Part shown: in pieces, positions 1 to 12,800 of the stretch
Layout: each line of letters starts with the position of its first letter
Numbering within the stretch: the stretch's first letter is position 1
DNA from: Sparassis latifolia
Taxonomy: Eukaryota > Basidiomycota > Agaricomycetes > Polyporales > Sparassidaceae
Direction: 5' to 3'
Assembly (NCBI GenBank): GCA_018466975.1
Contig: CM031557.1
Coordinates: 248,001-312,000, forward strand
DNA length: 64,000 bases
Made by a program: the position numbers and the translations under genes
Notes under the pieces: generated by a model
Seen by the model: the letters and a program-made list of their open reading frames with translations, nothing else
Database searches by the model: none
What the model was told of the DNA's origin: nothing

Positions 1-425
1 AGCACAATTGTGATTTATTTCTCAATGATATTGAGTTCCGCAACGACTTCGTCATTGCAGCAAACTTGCACTGCGTGGGTCCTCCGTACCAGAAAAGCTG
101 AAACTTACCTGTTTGATGGCCTACTTGTATCGACACTCGGCACAGGGGGGATATCGTCTTCCTGGTCTGTCCTATTGTCTTGGGATCGTCGAAATGACGA
201 GGGTGACACCGAGCTGGATTTTCTCTTGCGTCCGAGGAATAGAATATCAATCCTGCGCTTCCCCTTGGATGGCGGGGTTGGTTCTGCTGGCGGAGGCACA
301 GACGGCGTCAAGTGTATTGCTGGCTGCTTCAGTTCGGAGCGACCACCACGCAGGAGATCTGTGAGGTCTGATGTTTTCGAACGCAGGCGTGCGGAGGCTG
401 TAGACGAGCGTCCAGTTGGCATCAT
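1..425 (-). CDS. Ser/Pro-rich protein of unknown function, 5' exon (possibly partial)
   Basis: A reading frame begins at 425 and runs left to a clear donor (GTAAGT from position 108, after the last exon base 109), so at least 105 residues are encoded. The visible part is basic and Ser/Pro-rich with a segment reading KGKRRIDILFLGRKRK followed by an acidic DDIPPVPSV stretch. I do not recognise a family. A short intron to an acceptor near position 71 would give a few more residues and a TGA inside the window, so the gene could be a complete protein of about 111 residues; otherwise it continues beyond the left edge. No signal peptide or membrane segment is seen. Confidence 0.5.
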
Positions 426-1843
426 GAAGTAGGGAAAGTTTGGGCGGTAAGGAGCGTGATACGAGGGTCGTTCAGAGCGGAAAAGAAGGAAAGTGTTAAA
501 GACGGTGGCCTTCGTAGGGCATGGAAGAGAGAAAAGCGGCGGCGTCAGAGGGAGATGGGCGGGACTTTAGAGTTTCATGGACGGAGAGGTTGAACTACTG
601 ACTGGTCACCGAATGCTTGTCACCCGGTGTCCGAGGCTGAAGGTTAGGATCGACTGACTACTCATTGGCGACCGTTGGCTCAGAAGCTTTGAAAAAAAAA
701 ACACTGAAACTCGACGGAGACCAAATGACCCTGCAAGCTCGGCAATCTTCTATCTTCACGTCCTACCCGCGATCCGGGCATTTCTTCCCATACAAGTTCG
801 AACAAAAAGATTCAAGATCACGGTGGAACGCCAGAACACCAAGACTTCACCTAGACTTCATTCATCGAGCTCTCCACATGCATCCTCTTCGCCGTTCAAT
901 TGGTTCTACTCGGTCACCGTCCGCCGTAGCTTCATTACCGCGACGAAGCATGACTTCCCAAGTCCACGGACTGCCGCCGCAACCGATAACTGCCACATCT
1001 ACTGATATCATCGTGGCCTAGAATCTCAAGCGCCGCGCAAAGGTACCGGACTGTCGAATGGCACGGGTCCAACCAGGCTCGGGACCAGTGGGACCGCCCG
1101 AGGTGCAGGGACTTGCAGTAGGAACTCACCGCCGCGGGTTCCTACTGTTCGTGCTACTTCTCTGTCAAATGTCGCCTGGGGGCCACTGCTCGTCTTTCCA
1201 GGTTGCATACTGGGCGTTGCCAACGACGATGACTGTACATGTGTATGTCATTTAGACCGCTCGCTAGTGCTCAGGCCCGGCATCACAAAAATTTCGAGGT
1301 TGCTTTTCGTGAGGGTCTTTCTCAATTTCTCAGAATTCCTGCTCCTCTGTGCAGTACACGTGTACAGTACCCTTCACTTGATCAGCCTGACCCACGACAC
1401 GAAGTCCATCCGCTTGCGCATCTCCTCGACTGGGACTCATGCCGGTAATATAACTACCTACCTACCTACCTACCTCGTGCACAGTCATCAAGCCAGTGGC
1501 TCGCGCGACAAGTGTATTCGCTGCCGACCGCCTTTGGCGCCCAACTGCTGCTCTTCTTTTCTGCATCCCGACAGCCGCCCCCAGGGCGGGCGATCGGTGT
1601 GCCGTTGTGCGCGTACGCTTGAAGATCTGATCGTGACCGAAACATCCCAGATTTAATTCAACAATACTCCCGCCTGGCCGGCGGCACTGTGTCGAAGTCA
1701 TTCGCGTCATCATTCGCATCGTGTCCCCGAAATCACTGATTTTATTACGCAGGCGGCGGTACTCCAGCCACACTCTACAAGAAGACAATACACCAAAATT
1801 ATGAATAGATAACATGTTACTGGCAGGGCACAGCACCCAGATG
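426..1843. other. Intergenic region, no gene supported
   Basis: This 1.4-kb gap lies between the start of the left-edge gene and the end of the kinase gene. Several open frames exist but none has protein-like composition or joins through convincing splice sites. The only simple repeat is a short CTAC run near 1451-1475. Confidence 0.5.
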
Positions 1844-3886
1844 TCAACCCAGCGAACCCCATAGGCCGCGCGGGTTGACCCACTCAAAGTTGCGGAAGTT
1901 GTACGGGCCTTCTGATCTGCTTGAATCTTGTATGACATGGCGCAGCGGCTCTTCCTTCATCTCAGAGCTCACTTCGTGAACTCCATTCTCCAGCTGTGTA
2001 CCTGTGGCCCACGATGTCAGTCACAGGGGGCATACCAAGGTAGGGAAATAACGTACCTGTCACAGAAGGATAGTAGATCTGCCCGTCAAACACACTCACA
2101 CTCACACTCGCCCTGGACAAAGATTGGAGCGTCAGCGATGCGAACAAAGAGCGAGAAGGGAAGATACACGTACCCCTGCTTATCTTGGAAGTAGGGCTGT
2201 TGGCGAAGCTGTTTCAACTGGAAACGACATCCAGGTCGTAGATGAAGCAGCTGGAATAGGTAAGCCAAGTGCTCGGCGACAAGGAGACAATGTGATTGCT
2301 TACCCCCGACAACACAGCTTCTTCGTCCTCGCTCAGTTTCGTCGCCCAAGACAGGTAAGACATGCCTTCCTTCTTCCGATCCCAGGTCACAAACTTCGTA
2401 CGCTGCGTATCAGTCCTGAATAGCAGCTGCAAGTCCGGAAATCAGCGATGCAATCCATTAGATAATTAGATTCAGGTTCACCTCCCCCGCGGTCAGATCG
2501 AACATGATACAGCCGAGCGACCACCAGTCGACCATCTTGCCGTACCACTTGCGGTCCACGATTTCTTGTGCCATGTACGGCCTGCTGCCCACATACCCGC
2601 GCGTGTACACTGCCCCATCCTCCAGCGGAGCGTTCCCGGCCTGCAGGTACGCTGCGTTGAAGTCGGCAATCCGTACTGTGTTAGTGCGCGTGTCAAGAAG
2701 AACGTTCTCTGGCTTCAGATCGCGATGAATGACTCCCATCGAGTGCAGCGCGTCCAAACCGACGGCCTAACCAGTCATAATCAGTGTCTAAACAAACATT
2801 GGTGGCGGACATGAGACGAACCAACTGAGCCACCCAGCGGCGCGTGCGCCGTATGTCGCCGCGACCACGAATAACTTTTATCAGGTCGCACTGCATGAGA
2901 GGCTGTATGTTGCAGACTCTAATCAGTCTGTGTATTCATGGTACTCAATAGCTACGCACCATCGCGAAGATCACGTTCTCCTCGTCCTGCAGGGCGGCAT
3001 CTATCTCCATCAAGAACGGGCATCGGTCGGCAGGGCGCGTCAAGACATGTTTGTAGCACAAAAGCTCAGCAAGCAGTCCGTGAAAGAAAACCGGGTCGGA
3101 TAGCATCTGCTTCTTCTTGAACACCCGCGTACAAAGCACGCGTCCAGTGCTGAGGTCGCGCGAGACAAGCGACGTGCCGAACGTTCCTTTGGGGAGCTCG
3201 TACAGAGACTTGAAAGGGCCGATTTGTTGAGCTCTTGTGCTGTGCGTTTTGTACTTGTGAGGCGGACTATACAAAGGCGCTGCAGAAGAGTATGCGCCCG
3301 GAATAGCATCGTGTGCGTATTCCAAGGAAGTATATGCAAGTGCAGGAGTCGTAGGAGCACTGAACGCATATTCCAAGGGAGTGTACGCGAGCGCAGGGGT
3401 GGTAGGAGCACTGGGCGCATATATCTTGGAATACGCATGGGTGAACTGTGCCGCGGCTCTTGGTTCCAAGATGTAACTTGTATGTGGTACAGACATTCGC
3501 CGGGGAGTCGATGGCGAAGCGGATTCACTAGAGCCGCTTGCACGACCAGCGGGCAACAGTTGAGATCGGACGGTGGAGCGGTCGACGCCTGCGTCGGGCT
3601 TCATGGGTCTGAGCGAACGAAGCGCCGCACTGGCACTCTGTCTTCGCTGCGGCGAGCGAGGAATTTCGTTCATGAACGGGACCAAGGGGAGTCTTGGTAA
3701 TACTTCTCCAGCGCCATCCTTGTCCGTTCTCCTTGATGTTGATGCGATCCGCTTCGGAGGAAACGATTTTGGGAAAACCGGTGAAAGAGGATTAGGAGAT
3801 CCTCGAGAGGAGGACGCAGCAGCCGTTGTCGTTCGAGGGGACATGCCAGAACGAGAAGAGTGTGCAGACCGTGCAGCAGAACCCAT
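1844..3886 (-). CDS. AGC-like serine/threonine protein kinase with atypical active-site residues
   Basis: Seven exons (3886-2960, 2902-2822, 2766-2482, 2426-2304, 2250-2174, 2112-2057, 2001-1844) join in phase to a 568-aa protein. The first about 220 residues are low-complexity and Ser/Pro-rich. The kinase domain follows: glycine loop GTFG near 234-237, alpha-C Glu near 274, catalytic loop HRDLKPEN from 350, and RPYMAQE near 398-404. Two key positions differ from the consensus. The VAIK lysine is arginine (LCTRVF, Arg254), and DFG is DFN (Asp371, Asn373); DFN is also known in the STK32/YANK group. The tail ends with FRNFEW (552-557), which matches the AGC hydrophobic motif with Glu at the phospho-site, as Asp in PRK2. 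Activity is uncertain because of the Lys-to-Arg change. The kinase call is firm; the subfamily is not. Confidence 0.85.
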
Positions 3887-4122
3887 AGATTATAAACGAG
3901 CGCGGCTCAAGTGATTATTAGCAGAGGATGTGTGCCACAACGTAAGTTGGCCAATTCAATGGAGGGGATTGCGATAGTGTACGAGAATAGCATTGTCCCA
4001 TTCTTTTGAGCAAATGCTTCAGGCTGAAAAGGGCAGTGGTGGCTAATGTAGATTGTGCTCAAAGCGATGGCTGGATGCGACAATACACAACGAGGTGGCC
4101 ATGTGTTGTCGGACCGCAGCTG

Positions 4123-4453
4123 TTAGATTTTGTGTCCAAGAGACGCATGATGGCTCTTCGCTGCAGGTCGGATCTTCTTGGTTTGAAAACATTCTTTGTG
4201 CCACTCGGATGAGACAAAGTAGTTGGCGATAATGAAAGGTGGCTGTCAAAGCAGTGGCGTAGATATTGGGAGGTGGCGGAGACTGGAGCATTACCTTCGC
4301 GTTGCACATCACGACACCACGAGTTGCGAGATCTTTGCAAGGTTTTAATCTCTCAGAAGCCAACAGACAGCTGAGATTATCAACAGCGCCACAGAGCATT
4401 TCCACGACGCAGAACAATAAGCCAGATCTGAGCAAGACACTTGAGAACATCAT
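4123..4453 (-). CDS. Possible small secreted protein
   Basis: Two exons (4453-4295 and 4242-4123) joined by a 52-nt intron (GTAATG...GACAG) give a 92-aa product. The first about 22 residues are hydrophobic enough for a signal peptide (segment VLLRSGLLFCVVEML, then a possible cleavage near CGA). The mature part has several cysteines and no recognised domain. Without splicing, the same start gives an alternative 136-aa frame ending at 4043, so the exon model is not certain. It lies between the start of the kinase gene and the SCC3 start; the 218 bp from 4454 to 4671 would be a shared divergent promoter. A chance open frame cannot be excluded. Confidence 0.3.
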
Positions 4454-4671
4454 GATGCCAACAGCTCGAGACTCGAGAGTTTCGTATAAGATTCTGGTAG
4501 TTAATAATTATGTTATTTAGATAGATAACTTCACTACAATGTTTCACGTGATATGTTTCTCATTAAAGAAATTAGGTAATAATCATCGCCACCAACGCGA
4601 CGCGCGATCCGCGCGACTACTCCACCGGCTACCACGACGACGAGCACAGCACTGTTGAGCGCTATTTCCTC

Positions 4672-7600
4672 ATGTCTGACGCGGAAGGAGTACGAGAACC
4701 TCGTCGCTCTCAACGCCAAAAAAAACAGGTGGCGCACTTCGCAGGTATGTATCTGTACACACGCGTGTCTGCCGGAAGAGCTTACCTCCTGTCAGTGAAC
4801 AGTACGTTGACGAAGAGGAAAAGATCTGACGCGACAGACCAGGATGCGAATAGTGAGCTTTCTGATTCAGAGGACAACGACGAGGGGCCCGACGAGGAGG
4901 ATGATGATGCGCCGAAGACCAAATCTCCCGCCAAACGCAAACGCAAGGCCACAGGTGCGCCCCAGGCCAAGAAGCCCCGGAAGACGAAGATGCCTGCCCC
5001 AAAGGCGACAGCTGCAAAGCCTAAGAAGACTGCGACGCGTAAGGCGAAGCAGCCCGCCCCCGACGCTGAAGACTTTGACGCCGAGAAAGTCGCAAAGGAT
5101 ACTAAGATCTCGGGGGATAACCCCCTATTCAGTGCGTGCACGCGTCGTCTTGTGTCCTTCCTTCGATTATTCATGCCAATGTAGACGCTATCATGAACCC
5201 GGCAGCGGCGCTTCAGTCAACCGTGGAGGATTTTCTAGAATCCATGGTTCGTACGCCTGGGCTCAGCCTCGCAGAGCTGATTAATTGCGTGCTGCGTGCA
5301 TGCGGTTGCAACGATTCCGTGAACGAAGACGAGGTGGTTGACTATGACGGTGTTGTCGACGCGCTCGACAATTTCACGGAAGGGCTTAAGAAGGTGCGTT
5401 GCACAATGATTACATGTGAATGAGTTTGCTTATGACTTATTCCACAGGACGACTCTCCCGTGTATCCCCTCACGTCTAAGTTATCGGTTTTCAAAAAATT
5501 CCGTAAATCTTTGTCGGAGTTTCTAGAGCGGCTCATCGCGTCCTCAGCAGAGCTCGGGTCGCTGTACACGTCCGATCTGATGCCGACGCTGCAGACGTGG
5601 GTAGTGGCGATGTCCTCGTCCCAGTTGCGCAGCTTCCGACACACCGCGACGGTGATTGCACTGGAGATGGAGACAGCACTGTGTGACGTCGCAGCGGCAG
5701 TGGAAAAGGAGGCGGAGGTGGTTGGGCGCCAGCGCGAGGGGGAGCGGAAGCGCAAGGCGGCCGCAGTAAATAAGAGCAAGGGTGGCAGTGCGCGCGAGAA
5801 GGAGCTGGAGGGCAAGGCAGCGGAGGTGCGGCAGCGACGCACGACAGTAGCAGAGTTCCTGAAGGAGTTCGTCGACGGGTAAGCTCGTGCTCGGTGAATT
5901 ATTCTCCCAATCTAAGACTCTTCCAGGGTGTTTGTGCATCGTTACCGCGACCTAGATGCGAGCATCCGCACAGAGTGCGTGCGGGCTATGGGACTGTGGT
6001 TCAAGAAGTATCCCGCACACTTCCTTGACGGGGCATACTTGCGATACGTTGGTTGGGTGCTCTCCGACGCTGACACGCACGTGCGTCGGGATGCGGTGCG
6101 CGCGCTCGCACTCGCATACGAACAGACTGCGTACATCGGCGCGGCGGCCCTGCAGCACTTCACCGAACGCTTCAAGCCGCGACTCGTGCAGATGGCCGTG
6201 GGCGACACGGAGCTGAGCGTGCGCGTCGCCGTCGTGCAGGTATTGCAGGCAATTGACGGCCACGGTCTGCTAGAGGATGAGCAACGCGAACGCCTGTGCC
6301 TTTTAGTGTTTGACGAGGAGGCGCGTGTGAGGAAAGCTGTGAGTGGTTTTGTGCGGGGCGTGTGGGAAGAATGCCTCGAAGAGCGTTTGGTCGGAAAGAA
6401 GCCGAACGCGAAGGATAAGCAGCGCGCGGAGGTCAAGGCGCTGGGGATGCTGCTCGTGAAATGGGGAAAGACGCTGGACAAGACCACTGAGGATGTGGAT
6501 ACCGAAGACGAGGACGCGTCTGTCATCGATGAGGGATCGTCGAGCCGAAAGAGAGCGAAGGAGGTCGCTTCACTCCTTAGTTCTGGCCAGAAGGGGCGAA
6601 CCGCTCTTGCGGTTGAGGCTCTTTGGGACGAAATGGAACCTGTGAGCGACTGGGAGACGTTGCTGGATGTACTTCTTCTCGATCACTCTGCAATTGGCGA
6701 CGATTCTTCATCACAAGACCGAGGAAGTGGTGGGTCCGGGAAGCAGCCAACTGGGGTAGATGAGGCATGGCGACTAGAAGAAGTCGAAGAAGCCGTATTA
6801 CTGGAGATGTTCGTTGCAATCCTTCGGAAAGCACAAGCCGATGTTGCTAATGCTAAGAAGGTAGGTTATGCGCCTCCCTTTGGCAACAACTTTACTGATC
6901 TCACACAGGGAGAAGATGAGACCGTGTCGTCTAGTATGACACGAGCTCTCATCAAAGGTCTACCACGACTCTTTGTCAAGCATCAGACGGATGAGAATAG
7001 GATAGCTGATGTTCTCCTCATACCGCAAGTAATGAATCTCGACTTGTATCTGGAAATGCGGATGATGACAGTAAGCAATCAAGATACAAGACGTTCGGTT
7101 CATGACGCTGATTACTCACGTGTACAGGCATACGCAAGTCTGTGGGACGATGTTACGAAGCAGTTCCTCTCACATTCCCACCCGGTAGTCCTTGGGAACG
7201 CAGTCGCAACCATCCGCTATATGATGGATGCGACCAGCCTTTCCAACACGAATAGCACGAAGATCCTGGAGTTGGAGGACGAATTGTCTACAACGCTGCG
7301 CGATGCGATTTCGGGCAGAGACGAGATTGAAGTAGCAAGCTTTAGTGAAGACGAAGTTCTCTCCCTTGGAGCAATATGTGCTCGTCTGGCAGCATTGATC
7401 GGGATACGGGACTTGACGTCGTGGATGGAAGAAGATGAGGGTGGCAAACAGAGCAGCGCATGGGACATCCTCAACGCACTGGCAGAACGTGGGCGTTTGG
7501 GCTATAAGGAAGAGGAATCGGTAAGTGTTCTGCAGTTTCGCGATGACAGATTCACTAAACTTATCGTGTAGATGATTGATCGTGCACTGCAAGTGCTTAC

Positions 7601-9528
7601 GTTGCATATTATATGGAAAGCACGGGGTTTAACTGCTCCGGATGTTGAACAATCCCCGGAAGAGGCCCGTTTCACGGAAAGGCTTCGCGAACAACGAGAG
7701 TCTCTTTTGGAGAAACTGGTTGAGTTTGCTGTCGGGACTCAGTCCAATACATCCGAAGGTGTCAGAAGAGCGGTGAGTTTTGTTGTCTTCATGGCTCTCC
7801 CTGATGGCTTACCCAACTACCGTTGATAGGCATTCCAAAATCTCATGCATCTGCACACGCTGTTCTATCCAGGTGCATCCATCGCGCCAGATGGCAGTCG
7901 GTTGCCTACTGCGTCTTTACCCCTTGAACTTGGTGATGAAGTGCAGTATCGGTGTGCAGGCTTCGTTCAGGCAGAGATCGAACATTATGCAGAGCAGCTC
8001 GAAGAACTCACGCCGGCGCATGACGGCCAGAACGAAGAGAATGATGCTAGCGACAGCAACGAATCGGACAGTGCCGTACCTGCAAAGAAGAAGAACACGG
8101 GCAAGGGCAAGCAGCCAGCGAAAGGTCACTCTGAAGGAAGTCGCATGACATCTCGTTCGCAACTCGAGGAAGAATACACTTTCATTGGTGTCATCACTAC
8201 CTTTTTGCGCGCCATCCGTATAGGTGTCATCCATTTCAGGCATGCTAGCATTCTTCTGGCTCATTACGGTCGCCTTGGATCGATGTTCGACCTGTGCTCA
8301 AAGGCAATCGTCGACATCCTACGCGAGGAGGGCATGTACAAGAACAACGGCACAGATGTTGTAGCTGTGATATGTCAAGCACTGCGAGAAGTACGTCCCT
8401 GCCTTAAATGTTTCTGATTGTCCAAGTTTTTATTTGTCTGTTCAGTCTTTCACCCTAGTGCTTGAAGGTGTCGTCCAGACAGAGGAGCATTCAGTTGCTC
8501 TGGCAAAGGCACTCACAGCATGTCTTATCATGCGTGGGGCCCAGTTATCAGTTGTGCGGCGGCTTGACAGCAAATATGTTGTTGAGATCCATACTGCCTT
8601 GCTTAGTTGGATTGGCAAACGTCTGGCTGCCTGCGAAAGTGCGAAGAACAAGAAGTCTCGGAACAAAGCCCTTCTATTCTTCAAGGTGCTACATCCGCTC
8701 CTTGTGAGTATCGACAACCGAGACTCGTTGAATATGTGCGTCTCTTTTCCACCCATCGTGACTTGTCGCGATGCTGACTACCTGTCGTTTCACATCAGTA
8801 AGGCGCATTTGGACCAAGTACTGGCTCAAGCCAAAGTAGAAGTGCTGGCTACGGCGAAAGCATGGGAATCATATCGTGCCTACGAAAAGAGGTTGACTGC
8901 ATCAACCGCAAAAGAGAAAGGTTGGTCACGTCGCAGAATTTCGGGGCAAGGTTCATTAACACGTTGATTAGGTGCTGCTGCAAAACCAAAAAAAGTTCCC
9001 AAGAAAGGAGCAAAGAGCGCGGAGAAAATCACGACCGATGCCGAGGAAGATGAAGCGGTTGAGCGGCCTGAGAATGTGCCTCGGGCCCCCCGACTACGAC
9101 CCAGACCAAAGCCTGCCTATCAGCCTGCTCGTGCAGCAGAAGCTGCTACGGACGGTGAACCGGAAGCGACGGAAGATGAGGATGACCCGTTCTTGGGCTC
9201 CGCCGTACCGAACGTTGCCACCCCGAGTTCCCGACCTCGACGTAAGGCTGCGTCTGGCAGTAATTCCCCACGAAAATCTCCATCAAAATCACCTTCCAGA
9301 TTGACGTCAATCTCCGAGCCTCTCACACCTTCCCCGGATGAGAATGCTACGCCTGTCGCCTCGCGAAAGCGCGGTCGTTCTTCAGACGCGGAAGAACTAG
9401 AAGGAACTCTTGATACCCTCGGGGATGGTGAGGATAGTGCCGCTGCCTCACCGTCAGCAGAGCCTTCGCTGTCTCAGGGAACTCAAGCAACCGAGCTCCA
9501 AATACGCAGGAAGAGAATCCGTCATTGA
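4672..9528 (+). CDS. SCC3: Cohesin subunit SCC3/STAG (stromal antigen family)
   Basis: Twelve exons join in phase to 1422 aa, using introns at 4745-4795, 5132-5184, 5394-5447, 5879-5926, 6861-6908, 7071-7127, 7521-7571, 7773-7829, 8391-8445, 8736-8798 and 8921-8971. The N-terminus is basic/acidic low complexity with Lys-rich patches, as in fungal SCC3. Then come the STAG helical region (around residues 150-345) and the stromalin conservative domain, about 350-430, starting FVHRYRDLDASIR. The C-terminal 180 residues are charged and disordered. In the family this subunit binds the Scc1 kleisin and is required for cohesin loading and sister-chromatid cohesion in the nucleus. Four of the introns (6861, 7071, 7521 and 4745) are multiples of three. 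The start at 4672 (MSDAEG) is followed by a standard GTATGT donor. Identification is strong; exact ends of disordered exons are less certain. Confidence 0.93.
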
Positions 9529-9867
9529 TACCCTTTTCACTACTATGCTTATTCTTGTTAACATTGGAATTTACGCTGTTTTGTTCTGCTGCATCCTGCT
9601 AATGTACTAATGCTATGTGTATTCAGTAATCTGTAGCGACAGAGTTAAATCAAAGAGGCTTGCTCCGATACGATGTACTAGCGTGCTAGAGTTCTTGTCC
9701 AAGTGCTAATGTGCATGTGGCGTGAATGTGAGGAAAAGTGAAGCAGTCCTGGCGGTTAGAAAGTGATAAATATCGTAAAATAATCGTTAGCTTCGTGGCC
9801 TGCACTTGAATGAAACGATGGGATGCAGGCGTGCATGCACACAGCGTGCGGAGACGCATGTCATGAA
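9529..9867. other. Convergent 3' intergenic region
   Basis: This 339-bp gap separates the stop codons of two convergent genes and should hold both 3' UTRs and polyadenylation signals. It is locally AT-rich around 9760-9790. No gene is seen. Confidence 0.5.
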
Positions 9868-12800
9868 CTAGCTAATCCGGAAAGTCGCTTGAGCACTTCC
9901 TGGAGTGCGCTGTTTCGTTGCAAGAACTTCCGAATTTCGTCTTTTCCTTGGCGAAACGCCCCTCCCCTCGAAAGTGGACATCGACTGCGGCCTCGACGGC
10001 CTCAACTCCTCCAAAGAGATACCGAGGATCTCGCACAGCTCCCTCTGTGCCTCAGTCAACGCTCTGAGTCCAGAGGAAGCAGAATCGGACATTAAGTCTG
10101 CTATAAATATGTGAGAACATTTGTTAAGAAGATCACGAAAGGTGACTCACCTGTCGAGTGACCGCTTGGCACGTCAGTCATTATTCCGAGTGGTGTTCGG
10201 ATTGGGAGTCGGGGCACAGGTGGAATCTCCTCGATTGGAGCCGAGCGCACCCCCGGTGAACCTGCGGTACTGTTCCGATGAGCATCGCTCGTTGACGACC
10301 TTTGGCTACGCGTGTGCAGGGAAGATCGCAGTCCAGCCTTCCGTGTGCTATTCTTCCGTGCAACGAGGACCCGACTAGAACGGCGACTAACGGACTCCTC
10401 TCTCGCGGGAGCGGCCGTCTTGTCGGTCATGTCATCGAACTCTCGCGCTATCTCCTGAGCCTGCTTCCACGCATCGTCTCGCTCGGCCTCCAAGGCAGCC
10501 ATCTGTTCGCGGAGCTTCTGGGACTCCGCGATCTGTTGCACGACCTTGGTATTCAGCTTACGCAGTGCCATTGCAAGCGCGCTACTCTTGTGCATTTCAC
10601 GCAGGAGGTTTAACTGGCTGAGCTGATCTGTGGCATTATAGAGCTCCTCTGCAAGTTGATCGAGAGTCTCATCGAGATCCGACAGCTCGTCCAGCATCCG
10701 ATATATGGCAGGCGTATCGGGGTGCTCAAGACTATCCATCGTGGAAGTCAAAGAACTCATCAGCATCCTCCTTCTTCGCGCGTTCAACCTGTACTCGTTC
10801 TTCAACTCCGCACTCAGCGCCTCCAGGCGGTGAATCTCGTCTGCCACACCGTGATTCAGTGTGTCGAGCGGCAACAACCGTATCGCAGAGGGATCTACTG
10901 TCTGTTTGATCGCCGAGGAGACGACTTCCTGTAACTGCTGTGAAGTAAAGGTCCACTGCGCTTGCTCCATCGTTAGCCCTTTGAACTTGGCTGCTGTTCG
11001 CTGGAATCTGGGCAATGACGCCGATAGCGTGGCCGCAGAGGGTCTGCGCATAGGATGATGTGAGCTCAGGTTGGTGGTGGACGAGACCGATCCATTGCGT
11101 GAGCGACCCGAAAACAAAGATGAGGCAGTAGAATTGCTAGGTTTTCGAGGGCCAAGCGGAAGCGGGGGTCTCGTGCGCGGAGTGCGTTTCGACATCGTCG
11201 TGGGCGTGCCCAGATCGGGAGTGACAGCCCGGTTGGATACTAGAACAGCCGCTAAACGAAAGGGGGGTGTATCAGGAGGAGACGGTCTTCGCATGTCGTC
11301 GACGTACGGCGGAGGTGCATGATCCGGCGTCTGCTGGGTTTCTACCACCGAACGCGGTGAAGGAGGTTGAGGCGAAGGGACAGCGGACGGCGGCGGTGAT
11401 GGTAGGGGAGACAAAGCTCTCTTCCGGGGAAGTAAGCTTGAGAGCTGAGGTGAAGCCGCGCGTACTGGGGGCATGCTCAAACGTTCGGGCACACTGTTAT
11501 CGGTTTCTGCCTGGAGCCGTACCTCAAGAGTAGCCATCGTCGAAGATGGTTCCTCAGACGGCGCGTAAGAAGGGGATGGAGAGCCGAGAGGGTACTCTAT
11601 GGCAGGCACTGCAGGTAATGGAGTGGTCGGCGGTGTCCGCGCTGCTGGGACGGGTAATGGTGGCAACGGTAAGCGAAGCGGGGATCGACTTTCTGCCATC
11701 GCCATTGAACCTCGGGCAGAAGATGCGTGCAATAAACTCGCAGACGTGCAGCCATCTTCCCTCGTGTGTGCACCATCAGATGGCGCACGACCACTCCTGC
11801 CTGATGCCAAGGACGGCTCTGGAGATGGGGAGTGCGACGAAGGGTTAGAAGGCGAGCGCGATTCTTCAATACGCGACAGGCGTGGCTGTGGCTGCTCATG
11901 GGAATACTCCGATGACCCAGTCGTCCCAGGGTCACTTTCCGACGACTTCCTCTGAATTATTTCTGTAGAGAGGGGCGGATGACGAGGCGGCGAGGCACCG
12001 CCAAAACTCGTTGAGCGTGACAAAGGATTTCGCTGGGTAAACCGCATCAAGACGCCGCCACGATTAGTCCTCGGTAACGATCGCGCGTGCTCCATACCTG
12101 GCCTGGCAGGAGGTGGGGGAATGGGCGAAGCTACCGCTGCGGACCATAGCGGACTGAACGCATACGGCGTCTCGGGGAATGTTTGGCGACTCGCAGAGCC
12201 CGCTAGCAGCGATTCAACGCTTGAGTTACGTAAGGAACTCTGCTGGTCCTGCGGAGAGATCGCAAGCGGCGCGAGATGGCTTCCAGAGCGCTCGTACGTC
12301 AAATTCGTCGGCGCAACGGGGAACATAAAGTCAAGAAGGTCCGGCGAGTCGACGGGCGTCTCACCAATATGGCGGGCGGTGGCAGAGATTGGTACACCCG
12401 CTCCTAGGTACATTCGCGCACGGAGGTCAGTGTCAGAGGGCGTACGGGTCGAGACGGGCGAGGAAATGGGTGAGTGGGGAACTTGCACAGAGCGGGGCCG
12501 TTCGCCGATAGGAAGGAGAACGACAGGACGATACGGAGCGTTATAGTTCCGTAAGCCTGAATCTGAGCGCGAGCGGGTAACAGACGGACTTTTCGCATTG
12601 CTTCCAGAAACAGAAGTTTTGAGCGAGGTGCCAGCAGTCGATGTTCCTTGCTTTTCGAAGCTGTTCGCTGAGTATGAAGAACCTGTGGTAGTCGTAGGTA
12701 GAGCTGGAAGTGGCTGCGGTGATGAAAATGTCGCACCCTCCACAGTGAGATCAAGCATGAACTTGCTCCTTCTGTGAGCTACCCGCTCGGAAGGCCCCGA

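Noticed and set aside
12121..12546. Plus-strand open frames antisense to the coiled-coil protein (also 12835-13287, 11599-11955)
   Set aside because: They are shadows of a long low-complexity GC-rich exon on the minus strand.
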